This document shows positions 45,373 through 53,799 of a DNA stretch of 64,000 bases, one piece after another. The stretch is taken from NCBI RefSeq assembly GCF_002934545.1, contig NZ_PTJA01000010.1, positions 164,644-228,643 of the forward strand, given 5' to 3'. Position numbers and translations under genes: made by a program. The notes below the pieces were generated by a model, which was not told the DNA's origin, searched no databases, and worked only from the letters and a program-made list of their open reading frames with translations. Position 1 is the first letter of the stretch; each line of letters opens with the position of its first letter. Source of the DNA: Lacrimispora xylanisolvens (lineage in GTDB: Bacteria > Bacillota > Clostridia > Lachnospirales > Lachnospiraceae).

Positions 45373-45401
45373 ATAATAGAACATTTGTCAGGATTTTTCA
45401 A
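45373..45401 (-). promoter_or_regulatory. Sigma-A promoter of the leu/ilv/ser operon
   Basis: Minus strand TTGAAA (45401-45396), 17 bases, TATTAT (45378-45373), leaving a leader of only about 40 bases. There is no room for a T-box or long attenuator, and none was seen. Confidence 0.7.
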
Positions 45402-45471
45402 CTAAAATAAAATATTTTTACTGGAAAACATATATGAGAAAGGAATTGATACTATAATTGAAGGTTATAAA

Positions 45472-45533
45472 AGAAAAAATTCCACCTGCCCCAACCTCAG
45501 ATAAAGCAGGTATGAGGTTGGGACAGATGGAAT
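45472..45533 (-). terminator. Terminator after the CapA-like gene
   Basis: Extended stem (ATTCCA with TGGAAT outside, CCCAACCTC with GAGGTTGGG inside, internal loops between) ending in a six-U run on the minus strand. Confidence 0.85.
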
Positions 45534-45537
45534 GAAA

Positions 45538-46872
45538 TCAGGAACGGATTTTCAATTTCAAACGGTTATCTTCTAATATGATTTCAGTATTATAGCGCCC
45601 GTTGCTGATTTGATTTAAACGGTGCGCAAGTGATACTTTTTCTTCCTCTCCTGCAAGTACAGGCAGCCCCCTTTTTGTTACTAACGGACTGTTTAGCTGT
45701 AAATCAATGGGTATGAGTTCAAAGTCAAACTGTTTTTCATCACGATTTAGATGAAATAAAACCATAAAGTTCTGCGAGAACTTTTTATCACTGTAAAACC
45801 CCTGCCAGTTACCATCTTTGTCCTTTACTCTGTTCTTATGTAAAGTGGAGGGAGATTCATCTGCCCCATACCCGTAGGCAGCAAACATTTCCGGTGAGAT
45901 AATGGACTCTCCCGCTTCAAACTCCATAAAAAGGCTTCCCAGGTTATAGAAAACCGGTTTTCCAAGATAAAGCTCCGCCCCCCTGGTAAAATGAGCTCCA
46001 TGCCCAAAAACACAGTCGGCACCTGCTTCTACTGCATTGTGTGCGAACGTTTCTATAAACGTTGCCGGATAATCCGAGTACCAGTTCTCATTCTCCCCTT
46101 CATGGGTATGCAGATTTACAAACACAAAATCGCTTCGCTCTTTTGCATCACGGATCGATCGTAAAATCTCTTGCTGATCCTTTTCATTGGCGGTTGTTTT
46201 TACACCCGGATTTTCTCCTCTTTCAAATGTTAAATAACCTTCAAACAGAGATCCGAATTCGTAGAGGTGATCTGGTCCGGGTTTAAATGTTTCTATTTTC
46301 TTTCCTTCCCTCATGCTGTCATCGATACCGATTCTCTGACTGATTTTTTGTATGGTATCAAAGTCCTCCTTATCTACCACAAACGTACGGGACCAGCGAA
46401 GAGGATTTAGTCCCGGACGCCCCGGCACTCCGTTTCCCGGATCTGCTGCTGCAAAAACCTCACTTCTTGTTACTCCCACTGTAATGATTGCGATTCTCCC
46501 ATCAGGAGTATCAAGAAATACCGGTCTTCTGGCATCGGAGAGACTTCTTCCCACGCCCAGTGGCGTAAGCTCTAACCGCTCTGCTTCCTGAATGGTGTCA
46601 AGCATTCCTTCTATTCCATAATCCCCTGTATGGTTATTGGCAAAACCTACATTCCGAATGTTCAGCTTTTTAAATTCCTTTAATGCTTTTGGTCTGACGC
46701 TGGTCTGATACCCTCTTCCTGCCGCAGGTGCCGTATTCTTTTCCGGGGTCACAAATTCCGCATTGGTAAACACTTCATCTGCATCTGTCAGAATCTTTAA
46801 CACACCCGGATCAATTGTTTTATGGAGATTACTGCTGGAAAACAGCGAATCCCCTGTAATGAGAAGCTTCAT
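45538..46872 (-). CDS. CapA family protein (poly-gamma-glutamate synthesis type metallophosphatase fold)
   Basis: A 444-residue protein with the PGA_cap calcineurin-like fold: GDSLFSSSNLHK near the N-terminus, FTNAEFVTPE, NVGFANNHTGDYGIEGMLDTIQEAE, FVNLHTHEGENENWYSDYPATFIETFAHNAVEAGADCVFGHGAHFTRGAELYLGKPVFYNLG. No signal peptide, so cytoplasmic, unlike the membrane CapA of capsules. It starts 16 bases after the binding-lipoprotein gene. The substrate is unknown; a cell-wall or gamma-glutamyl amide hydrolase role would be inference. Confidence 0.82.
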   Translation of the reverse strand: MKLLITGDSLFSSSNLHKTIDPGVLKILTDADEVFTNAEFVTPEKNTAPAAGRGYQTSVRPKALKEFKKLNIRNVGFANNHTGDYGIEGMLDTIQEAERLELTPLGVGRSLSDARRPVFLDTPDGRIAIITVGVTRSEVFAAADPGNGVPGRPGLNPLRWSRTFVVDKEDFDTIQKISQRIGIDDSMREGKKIETFKPGPDHLYEFGSLFEGYLTFERGENPGVKTTANEKDQQEILRSIRDAKERSDFVFVNLHTHEGENENWYSDYPATFIETFAHNAVEAGADCVFGHGAHFTRGAELYLGKPVFYNLGSLFMEFEAGESIISPEMFAAYGYGADESPSTLHKNRVKDKDGNWQGFYSDKKFSQNFMVLFHLNRDEKQFDFELIPIDLQLNSPLVTKRGLPVLAGEEEKVSLAHRLNQISNGRYNTEIILEDNRLKLKIRS

Positions 46873-46887
46873 CTTTTACTTCCTTTC

Positions 46888-47733
46888 TTATTTTTCTATC
46901 AATTCCTTTTGGGGAGTGTAATCTCCTAACAGCTGTTCCTGGCTGATCTTTAATAAGGTTCCATCCTCATACAATTCTTTAATCCGCCGGTTAACTGCCT
47001 CAACTAACTTACTGTCTCCAGTCTTGGAAAAGAGAATGTAAGATCCTGGATCGCTGTTCTCACTTGCAAACGGTACAATTTTTAAATTGTTATATCCATG
47101 CTCTCTTATGCCCTTTTCTGCTGAAATACGGGAAATAATGCGCACATCATAGCGGCCGGATTCAATTCCCTCAAACTGCTTTATAAAGTTCTCATCGGTA
47201 TAGACAATTTCTGCCTGCGCACCTGGATTTTCCTTGTTGTAATTTTCAAGGAGTGTTGCTCCAGAATTTCCAACTTCTGTTACCGCTTTATAGCCGGCTA
47301 AATCCTTTAATGATTTCAGCTTGTCATCATCTTTTCTTACCACAAATACATTGGCATTTTCGATTACAGGTAAAGAGAACACATATTTTTCCCGACGTTC
47401 TGCATTGGAGCTGAAATTGTTTACTCCGATCTGGAATCGTCCGCTGTCAAGCCCATTGAGTATGCTTTCGAATTCCACCAATTGAATATCCAGTTTATAT
47501 TCCGGCAGTCCTTCAAAAATCTGTCGCAGCACTTCTACATCATATCCGGTTAATTTGCCGTCTTTCTGATAACTGAATGGATTGCTCACCCCACTGGTTG
47601 CTGCCACAACGGTGATTTTGTTTTCTCCGCTTTCTTTTGCTGTGCTCTCATCTGCTTTTTTACCAGTCTGGCATCCGGTAACTGCCGCTGCCATTAATAT
47701 TGTTACGATTCCAAGTAATATTCTTTTCTTCAT
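46888..47733 (-). CDS. Amino-acid ABC transporter substrate-binding lipoprotein (family 3)
   Basis: A 281-residue SBP_bac_3 lipoprotein. Signal peptide with lipobox V-T-G-C (Cys near 20), then NPFSYQKDGKLTGYDVEVLRQIFEGLPEY, RFQIGVNNFSSNAERREKYVFSLPV, and LLENYNKENPGAQAEIVYTDENF, most like cystine/polar amino-acid binders. ATG 47733 with GGAGG replaces a much longer upstream frame. No permease or ATPase is adjacent, so it is an orphan binding protein paired with the CapA-like gene. Confidence 0.87.
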   Translation of the reverse strand: MKKRILLGIVTILMAAAVTGCQTGKKADESTAKESGENKITVVAATSGVSNPFSYQKDGKLTGYDVEVLRQIFEGLPEYKLDIQLVEFESILNGLDSGRFQIGVNNFSSNAERREKYVFSLPVIENANVFVVRKDDDKLKSLKDLAGYKAVTEVGNSGATLLENYNKENPGAQAEIVYTDENFIKQFEGIESGRYDVRIISRISAEKGIREHGYNNLKIVPFASENSDPGSYILFSKTGDSKLVEAVNRRIKELYEDGTLLKISQEQLLGDYTPQKELIEK

Positions 47734-47862
47734 AATTACTGCCTCCATTGTTATGCGGTTTTCTTGTTGTCGTATTATCATATCATACCTGTATGTTAAT
47801 ATGTAATATATTTTATTTATATCAGGCAATTATATAATTTTATACCTGCAATATTGGAACAG

Positions 47863-47899
47863 CAAAAAAGCAGTCCCGGAAATTTAAACCGAAACTGCT
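47863..47899 (-). terminator. Terminator after the DUF4340 gene
   Basis: Minus strand AGCAGTTTCGG / CCGGGACTGCT (interior mismatches) with a 9-base loop and six U. Confidence 0.8.
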
Positions 47900-47921
47900 C
47901 TTTTCTTGTTTTGTTATTCGT

Positions 47922-48905
47922 TTACTTACTGATTTCCTCATTGACAGTCAGACATTTATCAACCGATGCCTTATCTATTTCATTTACAAAGGGAGAATTA
48001 TCTGTTCTTGTATAATAGCAGCTGGAATCCTCATTGAGATTTCCCACTGAAAGCTGGAATGTCTCATCCTTTCCATTTTTATTATAAGTATAAGCAATAA
48101 CGGCTGAAGGATGATCAAGACCATAATCCTTTAACTGGGAATCCGTTACATTATAGTTTGGACAGCTCTTTACCTTCAGGCCTGCAAGGGAATCAGCCAG
48201 CACATTTAATGGAGAATTGTCATCCACCTTATTTTCCTCAGTGTCTGCTGAGTCCTTATACCATTCAATGGTCCCTTTCTCATCGTCCAGTTTTTTCTTT
48301 ACGAACTGTTTCCTGCTGTCTGCCTTGGTCACAGTAATTCCTGTGATATCGGTTCCGGCAATTGCCGGGAATTCTTCCAGAGCCATAAAGTCATTCAGAC
48401 TGCTGTCTGTCTCCGTATAAAGGGAAGAACCAATGAGATAAGGGGTATCCTCTCCCTGGATTGCAGCATAGTAATCTCCGTCTGGTGTAGCATTTCCAAG
48501 GAGAATCACTGACTTTTTATTGTCTGTACCAGTGACTGTAATGGTACGGATGGGCTGATCCAGTCCATATGCACCAAATCCATCTCCGTCTTCCAGTTTT
48601 CTCACTGCTTCCAGCTTAGAGACAGTGGAAGCAATCCCGTCCATTTTGGTCTGCATCACCGGGAATTTCTCATCCTGATCATAGACCCATTTGCCGTCCT
48701 TCTTTGTAAAGGAGATCTCATTGCCATCCCGGTCATAAGAAACTGACTGAATTTCAGAAAAGTCGGTCATATAAACTTTGGAGGCCTCTTTCTGATTTTC
48801 CGTTTTTTTCTGGGAGCGGTCCATGTACTGACCCACTCCCACATACACTGCACAGAGTACCACTAACGCGGCAGCTCCAAATATCAGTCCGTTTTTTTTC
48901 TTCAT
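47922..48905 (-). CDS. DUF4340 domain protein
   Basis: A 327-residue protein with one N-terminal helix (about 5-22) and a large extracytoplasmic region. Two similar DUF4340 segments are visible (about 50-160 and 170-320), with phrases such as YGLDQPIRTITVTGTDNKKSVILLGN and YGLDHPSAVIAYTYNKNGKDETFQLSVGN. The domain is a frequent partner of GldG/ABC-2 systems; the molecular role is unknown. Last of four tightly spaced genes. Confidence 0.85.
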   Translation of the reverse strand: MKKKNGLIFGAAALVVLCAVYVGVGQYMDRSQKKTENQKEASKVYMTDFSEIQSVSYDRDGNEISFTKKDGKWVYDQDEKFPVMQTKMDGIASTVSKLEAVRKLEDGDGFGAYGLDQPIRTITVTGTDNKKSVILLGNATPDGDYYAAIQGEDTPYLIGSSLYTETDSSLNDFMALEEFPAIAGTDITGITVTKADSRKQFVKKKLDDEKGTIEWYKDSADTEENKVDDNSPLNVLADSLAGLKVKSCPNYNVTDSQLKDYGLDHPSAVIAYTYNKNGKDETFQLSVGNLNEDSSCYYTRTDNSPFVNEIDKASVDKCLTVNEEISK

Positions 48906-48920
48906 AAGTCCTGCCTCCTT

Positions 48921-50291
48921 CTACAGACGTCTGCGCTTCAACCAGATCATAAGTCCGCAGCCAAGGGATGCCGCAGGAATAATTAAGATAAACAGGATTC
49001 CCCACATACCGCCGTGTGTCACCGTATTATAGGTCACGTCAAGACTCTTGGAAGGGATGGAAACATTGGCTACGTCTTCAAAATTAGAAGTCACTGCGTT
49101 CATAAACAGAGTCAGGTTACTTAAGTTGGTAAAACTGGTATTTAAACTTTCATCAATCAGGGATGGGGTAGAAAATACAGTCAGGCGGGCTGAACCCGTA
49201 TCCAGCTTCTTTTCTGAAACAGCGCCCAGAATGTAGGTTCCTTTCTTCTGGGAATCGGGAGTAACAAGCATTCCTGCTTCACTGGTCTGCATAAACGGAG
49301 TTACATTGACTCCCTCCGGCAGATTTTCAGCCTGAGTAAATGCACCTGACTGGAGAACCAGTGCTGCACTCTTTATATCCACACCGTTAGTCACCTCACT
49401 GCCAGACTCAATGGTGGGGAAAATGTAGTAAGGATTGTTCTGATAAAAGTTCTTGGTATCTGCAGCCATACCATTTTCCAGGTTCAGTCCATATGCGCTC
49501 ATGACAGAGGTGAGGTTGGGACGCTCTTTTTCTGAATATCCGGCAATGATTAACACGTGACCGCCTTTGTCCAGATAATCGGAGATCATGGTCTTCTCAT
49601 CATTGGCAAGATCGGAAGCAGGAGCATTCATAAGTAGAAGTTCGCAGTCCTCAGGAATCTTCCCGTCTTTTAAAAGATTAATGCTGTTAACCGTTAAATT
49701 GGATTTACCCAGCATATCAGTTACCGTAGCTCCAAATGCCGCCTCTCCATGTCCCTCTGTGACATAGATGGTTTTGGAAACATTGCTGGTCACATGGGAA
49801 ATGGCTCCTGTCACCTGACCTTCTCCGTCAAATGCGGTCTCTTTGGCCTGCCCGTAATAGTAATAAGAGGACTCATCCATTTTAATGATATCGGTAAATG
49901 GAATGGACTGGGTTTTATTGGTAGATTCGCAGCTTACAAGAATCGTGCCATCTGTGGCATTCAGCTTTTTAACCTGTTCCGGGTGAAGTACAGAATCCAC
50001 CGTTACCACCTTAACATGACCGGATAAATCCTCATAACGTTTTAAAAAGCTGGTAATCCGTTTATCCACACTTGCAGGATCGCCTACCACATAAATCGTT
50101 ACATCCTTATCCAGTGCTTTGATTAAGTCACTGGTGGTTCCTCCCAGGGTATAGATCTGGCTGCTGCTCATATCCCATTGCCGCACCTTTTCGGGAAGAC
50201 GTCCCACAATCAAATTGAGTATAATTACCGCAGCTATGACAATCACGGAAAGGATTGCAGTATAGCCGCCTTTTTTTAATTTTCTGGTCAT
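48921..50291 (-). CDS. GldG-like ABC-2 accessory protein
   Basis: A 456-residue protein with an N-terminal helix (about 9-30), a long extracytoplasmic GldG-type domain (about 35-420; TLGGTTSDLIKALDKDVTIYVVGDPASVDKRI, IYVTEGHGEAAFG, LLLMNAPASDLANDEKTMISDYLDKGGHVLIIAGY), and a C-terminal helix (about 428-450) followed by RRRL. GGAGG abuts the first ATG (50297) but lies six bases from ATG 50291, which is chosen. It would act as the exported scaffold of the ABC complex. Confidence 0.87.
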   Translation of the reverse strand: MTRKLKKGGYTAILSVIVIAAVIILNLIVGRLPEKVRQWDMSSSQIYTLGGTTSDLIKALDKDVTIYVVGDPASVDKRITSFLKRYEDLSGHVKVVTVDSVLHPEQVKKLNATDGTILVSCESTNKTQSIPFTDIIKMDESSYYYYGQAKETAFDGEGQVTGAISHVTSNVSKTIYVTEGHGEAAFGATVTDMLGKSNLTVNSINLLKDGKIPEDCELLLMNAPASDLANDEKTMISDYLDKGGHVLIIAGYSEKERPNLTSVMSAYGLNLENGMAADTKNFYQNNPYYIFPTIESGSEVTNGVDIKSAALVLQSGAFTQAENLPEGVNVTPFMQTSEAGMLVTPDSQKKGTYILGAVSEKKLDTGSARLTVFSTPSLIDESLNTSFTNLSNLTLFMNAVTSNFEDVANVSIPSKSLDVTYNTVTHGGMWGILFILIIPAASLGCGLMIWLKRRRL

Positions 50292-50301
50292 TTCCATCCT
50301 C

Positions 50302-51168
50302 CTAACTCCATCTGCGTTTCTCTATGGACTGCACAGTCAGGAATACCAGCAGGAATATAATGCTGATATAGGTAACCAAACCGCCCAGATCAAAAATATA
50401 ATGAGTAGCAAAGTTCTGGAATACACCGGTGATTGCAACCTTTTCCATCACATTTGTCAGTGCCCGGTCAAACAAACCTTTTTTGATTAAGTATAATCCA
50501 ACCATAACTATAATCCCAGCTGCTTCTAAAATTACAGCAAGACCGGTATGGCTGGTGACCCGGTTGACAATCAGTACTGCCAGAGACCAGAGCAGGAAAA
50601 ATCCAATCAGAGAACCCAGTGCAGTAGTCGGTAAAAATCCCACCAGATTGGGCCACAAAAGCAGGAGAAGAATGATACCAAAGGTTCCTACCGCAGCAAT
50701 GATCTGGCTCTCTGTAAGGGAAGAAATAAACATTCCTATGGCAATATAAACACATCCCAGTAAGAAAAACGCCAGAATTGCCGCATAGTCAGCCTTCAAA
50801 TGGGCAGTTCCGTTCATCTTAATAATCAGCGGGCAAAGGCAGGATAAAACAACCGGAACTGCAAATACGGTAACCATGGAAAGATATTTTCCCAGGACTA
50901 TTTTTCCCACAGAGACCGGAGAAGTTAACAATAGCTGATCGGTCTTAGTCTTTCTGTCATCTGCGAAACTTCTCATGGTCAGAACCGGAATTCCGATCAT
51001 TATGATTGTTACCATTCCTGATAAGGTATAAGAAAAATATGGATATCCGCTCATCATGTTGTACGCCATGAAGTAAATTCCGATAAACAGCACCATAAAT
51101 GCTATAAATACATATCCGGTCATGGACTGGAAGTAAGATTTCAGCTCTCTTCTATAGACAGCAGCCAT
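50302..51168 (-). CDS. ABC-2 type transporter permease, GldF-like
   Basis: A 288-residue membrane protein with six to seven helices, starting AAVYRRELKSYFQSMTGYVFIAFMVLF. The motif LTMRSFADDRKTKTDQLLLTSPVSVGKIVLGKYLS is the GldF/NosY signature. ATG 51168 overlaps the ATPase stop as TAATG, implying coupled translation. Confidence 0.9.
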   Translation of the reverse strand: MAAVYRRELKSYFQSMTGYVFIAFMVLFIGIYFMAYNMMSGYPYFSYTLSGMVTIIMIGIPVLTMRSFADDRKTKTDQLLLTSPVSVGKIVLGKYLSMVTVFAVPVVLSCLCPLIIKMNGTAHLKADYAAILAFFLLGCVYIAIGMFISSLTESQIIAAVGTFGIILLLLLWPNLVGFLPTTALGSLIGFFLLWSLAVLIVNRVTSHTGLAVILEAAGIIVMVGLYLIKKGLFDRALTNVMEKVAITGVFQNFATHYIFDLGGLVTYISIIFLLVFLTVQSIEKRRWS

Positions 51169-52235
51169 TATAATTCCTCCTCTCCATCACTCTTATTTTC
51201 TGTATCTGTGTTTTCTGATTCCATATCTGTATTCAGTTCTCCATCTTCCTGGATTTCGTTTTGAATTTCTTCCTGATCATCTTCAGATTCTGCATCTGCC
51301 GTCAGCTCTAAGAATACTTCTTCCAGCGAAGCTTTGTTTACATGCATGGAAAGAATGGGCAGTCGGTTATCGGCAAAAGCAAAGAAGATAATTTCCCGGA
51401 TATCCACTCCTTCTTCCCCTGTACCGGCCAACCGGAACGTTACCTTTTTTACCGCCTCTTCTCCGCTTTCTTTCACGGTTACGTCAGCTGCCTGGGGAAT
51501 GGTATCAAGAATATCACGGATTTTAGCTTCTTCTCCCTTTATCAGCAGTTCCATACCAGAAGCATCTGCCATCTGGCGCTCTAAGTTTTCCGGTGTGTCG
51601 CTGGCAATCAGCCGTCCCCGGTCTATAATCAGGACATGATCACAGACTGCGCTTACTTCGGAAAGAATATGGGAGCTTAAAATAACCGTATGTTTCTGAC
51701 CCAGTTCTCTTATGGTATCCCGTATTTCAATAATCTGTTTTGGATCTAATCCTACAGTTGGCTCATCTAATATAATAACTGGAGGGAATCCAAGAACTGC
51801 CTGGGCAAGCCCTACCCTTTGTCTGTAGCCTTTGGAAAGGTTACGGATCAGGCGCCCGCTTACATCAGTAAGCTTTGCTAAGTTCATTACTTTAAGGACT
51901 TCCTCTTCTCTGTCTTTTTTCGGTATTTTCTTTAATTCAGCTGCAAAATCAAGCTGTTCCTTTACTGTCATATCGACGTAAAGAGGGGGTAGCTCCGGCA
52001 GATAACCAATGCACCTTTTTGCCTCCTCCGGATCCTCTAAAATGTTATGGCCATTAATCCACACATCACCCTCGGTCGCACCTATGTAACCGGTTATAAT
52101 ATTCATTGTAGTGGATTTTCCTGCTCCGTTGGGCCCCAGAAAACCATAGATCTTGCCATCCTGAATGGTAAAGTTTAAATGATCCACAGCCAGATGCCCG
52201 CCGTAATCTTTTACCAGGTTTTTGACTTCAATCAA
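51168..52235 (-). CDS. ABC-2 transporter ATP-binding protein, GldA-like
   Basis: A 355-residue ATPase. Walker A GPNGAGKST (about 34-42), signature NLSKGYRQRVGLAQA, Walker B VIILDEPTVGLD, H-loop ILSSHIL. After the core (about 230 residues), a DUF4162-like region is followed by an unusually acidic tail of about 40 Glu/Asp/Asn-rich residues. The start is TTG 52235, eight bases after GGAGG. A 9-residue upstream frame (52261-52232) ends in a TGA overlapping this TTG, suggesting translational coupling. Confidence 0.9.
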   Translation of the reverse strand: MIEVKNLVKDYGGHLAVDHLNFTIQDGKIYGFLGPNGAGKSTTMNIITGYIGATEGDVWINGHNILEDPEEAKRCIGYLPELPPLYVDMTVKEQLDFAAELKKIPKKDREEEVLKVMNLAKLTDVSGRLIRNLSKGYRQRVGLAQAVLGFPPVIILDEPTVGLDPKQIIEIRDTIRELGQKHTVILSSHILSEVSAVCDHVLIIDRGRLIASDTPENLERQMADASGMELLIKGEEAKIRDILDTIPQAADVTVKESGEEAVKKVTFRLAGTGEEGVDIREIIFFAFADNRLPILSMHVNKASLEEVFLELTADAESEDDQEEIQNEIQEDGELNTDMESENTDTENKSDGEEEL

Positions 52236-52290
52236 CTCTCTCTCCTCCTGTTCATTTTCATAATCGTGTCCTTACTTAGGGTAAAAGGGA

Positions 52291-52331
52291 ATTGTGAAGA
52301 TTGTGTGATTTAACTTTGTTTATTGTGTGAT
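52291..52331. promoter_or_regulatory. Phased direct repeats upstream of the Gld-like ABC operon
   Basis: ATTGTGTGAT occurs at 52300-52309 and 52322-52331, exactly 22 bases (two helical turns) apart, with a partial third copy ATTGTGAAGA at 52291-52300. They lie 55-95 bases before the TTG start. A regulator-binding site is likely, but the regulator is unknown. Confidence 0.45.
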
Positions 52332-52354
52332 AAAAGTATGAATTATTTCGACAA

Positions 52355-52398
52355 AAGAAAAGACAAGAACAGCCTGTAGCATCCCATGCCCAGACTGT
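52355..52398 (-). terminator. Probable terminator after the OGG1-like gene
   Basis: Minus strand ACAGTCTG / CAGGCTGT (8 pairs, one G-U) with a long loop, followed by a U-rich tail TCTTGTCTTTTCTTTTG. A weaker case than the other terminators. Confidence 0.45.
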
Positions 52399-52416
52399 CC
52401 GTCATAAAGAGGTGAT

Positions 52417-53277
52417 TTATTCAGCCGCCAACCGGTTGATTTTATGGTAGAACATATATTGCTGCAGGATTCCTGCATATCCCTCATACCGGTTAAGCGG
52501 GAAACCATTGGGATAATATGTGGTAATTATCTGCTTCACATGGGTATCTACAGGGAAAGCACCTACATGGTGAAGTCCGAACAGGCAGACACAATCTGCC
52601 ACCTTCTTACCAATCCCATACTGTGTTAAAAGTGTTGCATGAGCATTCTCGTAATCTGCTTTCTTTAAATCGGACATCCACTTCTCACCATCCGGTCCGC
52701 TGCAGCACTGAGCCATATGCAGAATATACTTATCCCGGTATCCCAGCCCCAGATCAGACAGACCTGGAAGGCCGGCGGAGGCAATGGAGTCCGGCGCAGG
52801 AAACGTCTTAAAGCTTCTGGTAACCTCTTCCCACATTCCGGCAGAAGACATTTTAAGGCCTCTTCCCTTCTTTTCCTCTCCAAACCGGTTGCATAATTCC
52901 CTCACACTCCCCTTAATCCGTGGAATATTATTGTTCTGGGATATTAGAAATGTAACCAGCATCTCCCATAAATCCTGGCGAAGAATCCGCACTCCCCAGC
53001 CGCACCGGATGGCTTCCCGTAAATAAGAGTCCTCTTCCGGTACCTGTTTCTTATATCCGCAGTAATCCCCTTCCAGATCAAAATAATGAAACCATACCCT
53101 TTTAAACTCTTCCTCTTCACAGGAAAAAAGAAACTCTTCCCCTTCTTTCACTGCTTCTATGTATTGCGTTCCAGCCGTAACAGACCAGATCCCCTGCTCC
53201 AGTTCTTCCATGCGAAAGCACTGCCCTGATTTCGCAATCTGACCCAGATCCATATCATCTATTTTAATCCGAACCAT
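52417..53277 (-). CDS. 8-oxoguanine DNA glycosylase/AP lyase, OGG1 type
   Basis: A 286-residue base-excision repair enzyme. An OGG_N-like domain (about 1-110) precedes the HhH-GPD core: ISQNNNIPRIKGSVRELCNRFG (113-133, matching human OGG1 SSNNNIARI), catalytic Lys225 in YGIGKKVADCVCLFG, and Asp244 in AFPVDTHV. It would remove 8-oxoG opposite C and nick the strand. ATG 53277 is the start; the longer frame overlaps MerR coding sequence. It overlaps the merR gene by 14 bases. Confidence 0.88.
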   Translation of the reverse strand: MVRIKIDDMDLGQIAKSGQCFRMEELEQGIWSVTAGTQYIEAVKEGEEFLFSCEEEEFKRVWFHYFDLEGDYCGYKKQVPEEDSYLREAIRCGWGVRILRQDLWEMLVTFLISQNNNIPRIKGSVRELCNRFGEEKKGRGLKMSSAGMWEEVTRSFKTFPAPDSIASAGLPGLSDLGLGYRDKYILHMAQCCSGPDGEKWMSDLKKADYENAHATLLTQYGIGKKVADCVCLFGLHHVGAFPVDTHVKQIITTYYPNGFPLNRYEGYAGILQQYMFYHKINRLAAE

Positions 53278-53674
53278 GGCTGACTGCTCCAATCTCATTT
53301 TTTTCATCCAGATACTTCTCATACTGATCTGTGAAATACGTGATCTTATGATCCACCTTACATAAGTATTTCTTAAGTCCGGCAATCTGATCCTCTACTT
53401 CCTTTTTGTGGGCTATCAGCATGGAACACCGTTCTTTTAACGTCTCTTTTCCCTGTAAACTCAGCTCCACAAATTCCCTGATCTGTTTGATCGCCATTCC
53501 TGTATTTTTCAGACAGCAGATTAAAGACAGCCACTCTAAGTCCTCCTCGGAATAACGGCGGATTCCGCTTTCACTTCTGTCTACGAATGGAAGAAGCCCT
53601 TCCCGTTCATAATACCGGAGAACGTGTGGCTTTAAATGTGTCTTTTCTGATACCTGTTTTATGGTGTAATTCAT
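53264..53674 (-). CDS. MerR family transcriptional regulator
   Basis: A 136-residue regulator. An N-terminal winged helix-turn-helix (YTIKQVSEKTHLKPHVLRYYEREGLLPFVDRSESGIRRYSEEDLEWL) leads to a long dimerisation coiled coil (about 75-125). No cysteine cluster for metals is seen, so it belongs to the small-molecule or aldehyde/redox-type MerR proteins. Divergent from the aldo/keto reductase and ADH genes, whose promoter has the MerR 19-base spacer. Confidence 0.92.
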   Translation of the reverse strand: MNYTIKQVSEKTHLKPHVLRYYEREGLLPFVDRSESGIRRYSEEDLEWLSLICCLKNTGMAIKQIREFVELSLQGKETLKERCSMLIAHKKEVEDQIAGLKKYLCKVDHKITYFTDQYEKYLDEKNEIGAVSHGSD

Positions 53675-53710
53675 TTTTATCCTTTTCCGGCAGATTTTCC
53701 AATCTGTCTC

Positions 53711-53741
53711 TTGACTTAAAGTTAACGTTAAGGTTTACAAT
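53711..53741 (+). promoter_or_regulatory. MerR-type promoter with 19-bp spacer and operator dyad
   Basis: TTGACT (53711-53716), 19 bases, TACAAT (53736-53741). Between and overlapping them is a near-perfect 21-base dyad centred on GTTAAC (arms ACTTAAA and TTAAGGT). This overlong spacer plus central dyad is the hallmark of MerR-activated promoters. It drives the aldo/keto reductase and ADH genes. Confidence 0.85.
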
Positions 53742-53799
53742 ACTTACTATACAATAGTTTGATCCGGTGATCAAGCGAAATCAATAAGGAGGTACCTGA

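Noticed and set aside
45325..45402. T-box or leader attenuator before leuB
   Set aside because: The leader from the promoter is only about 40 bases, with no T-box sequence or antiterminator fold.
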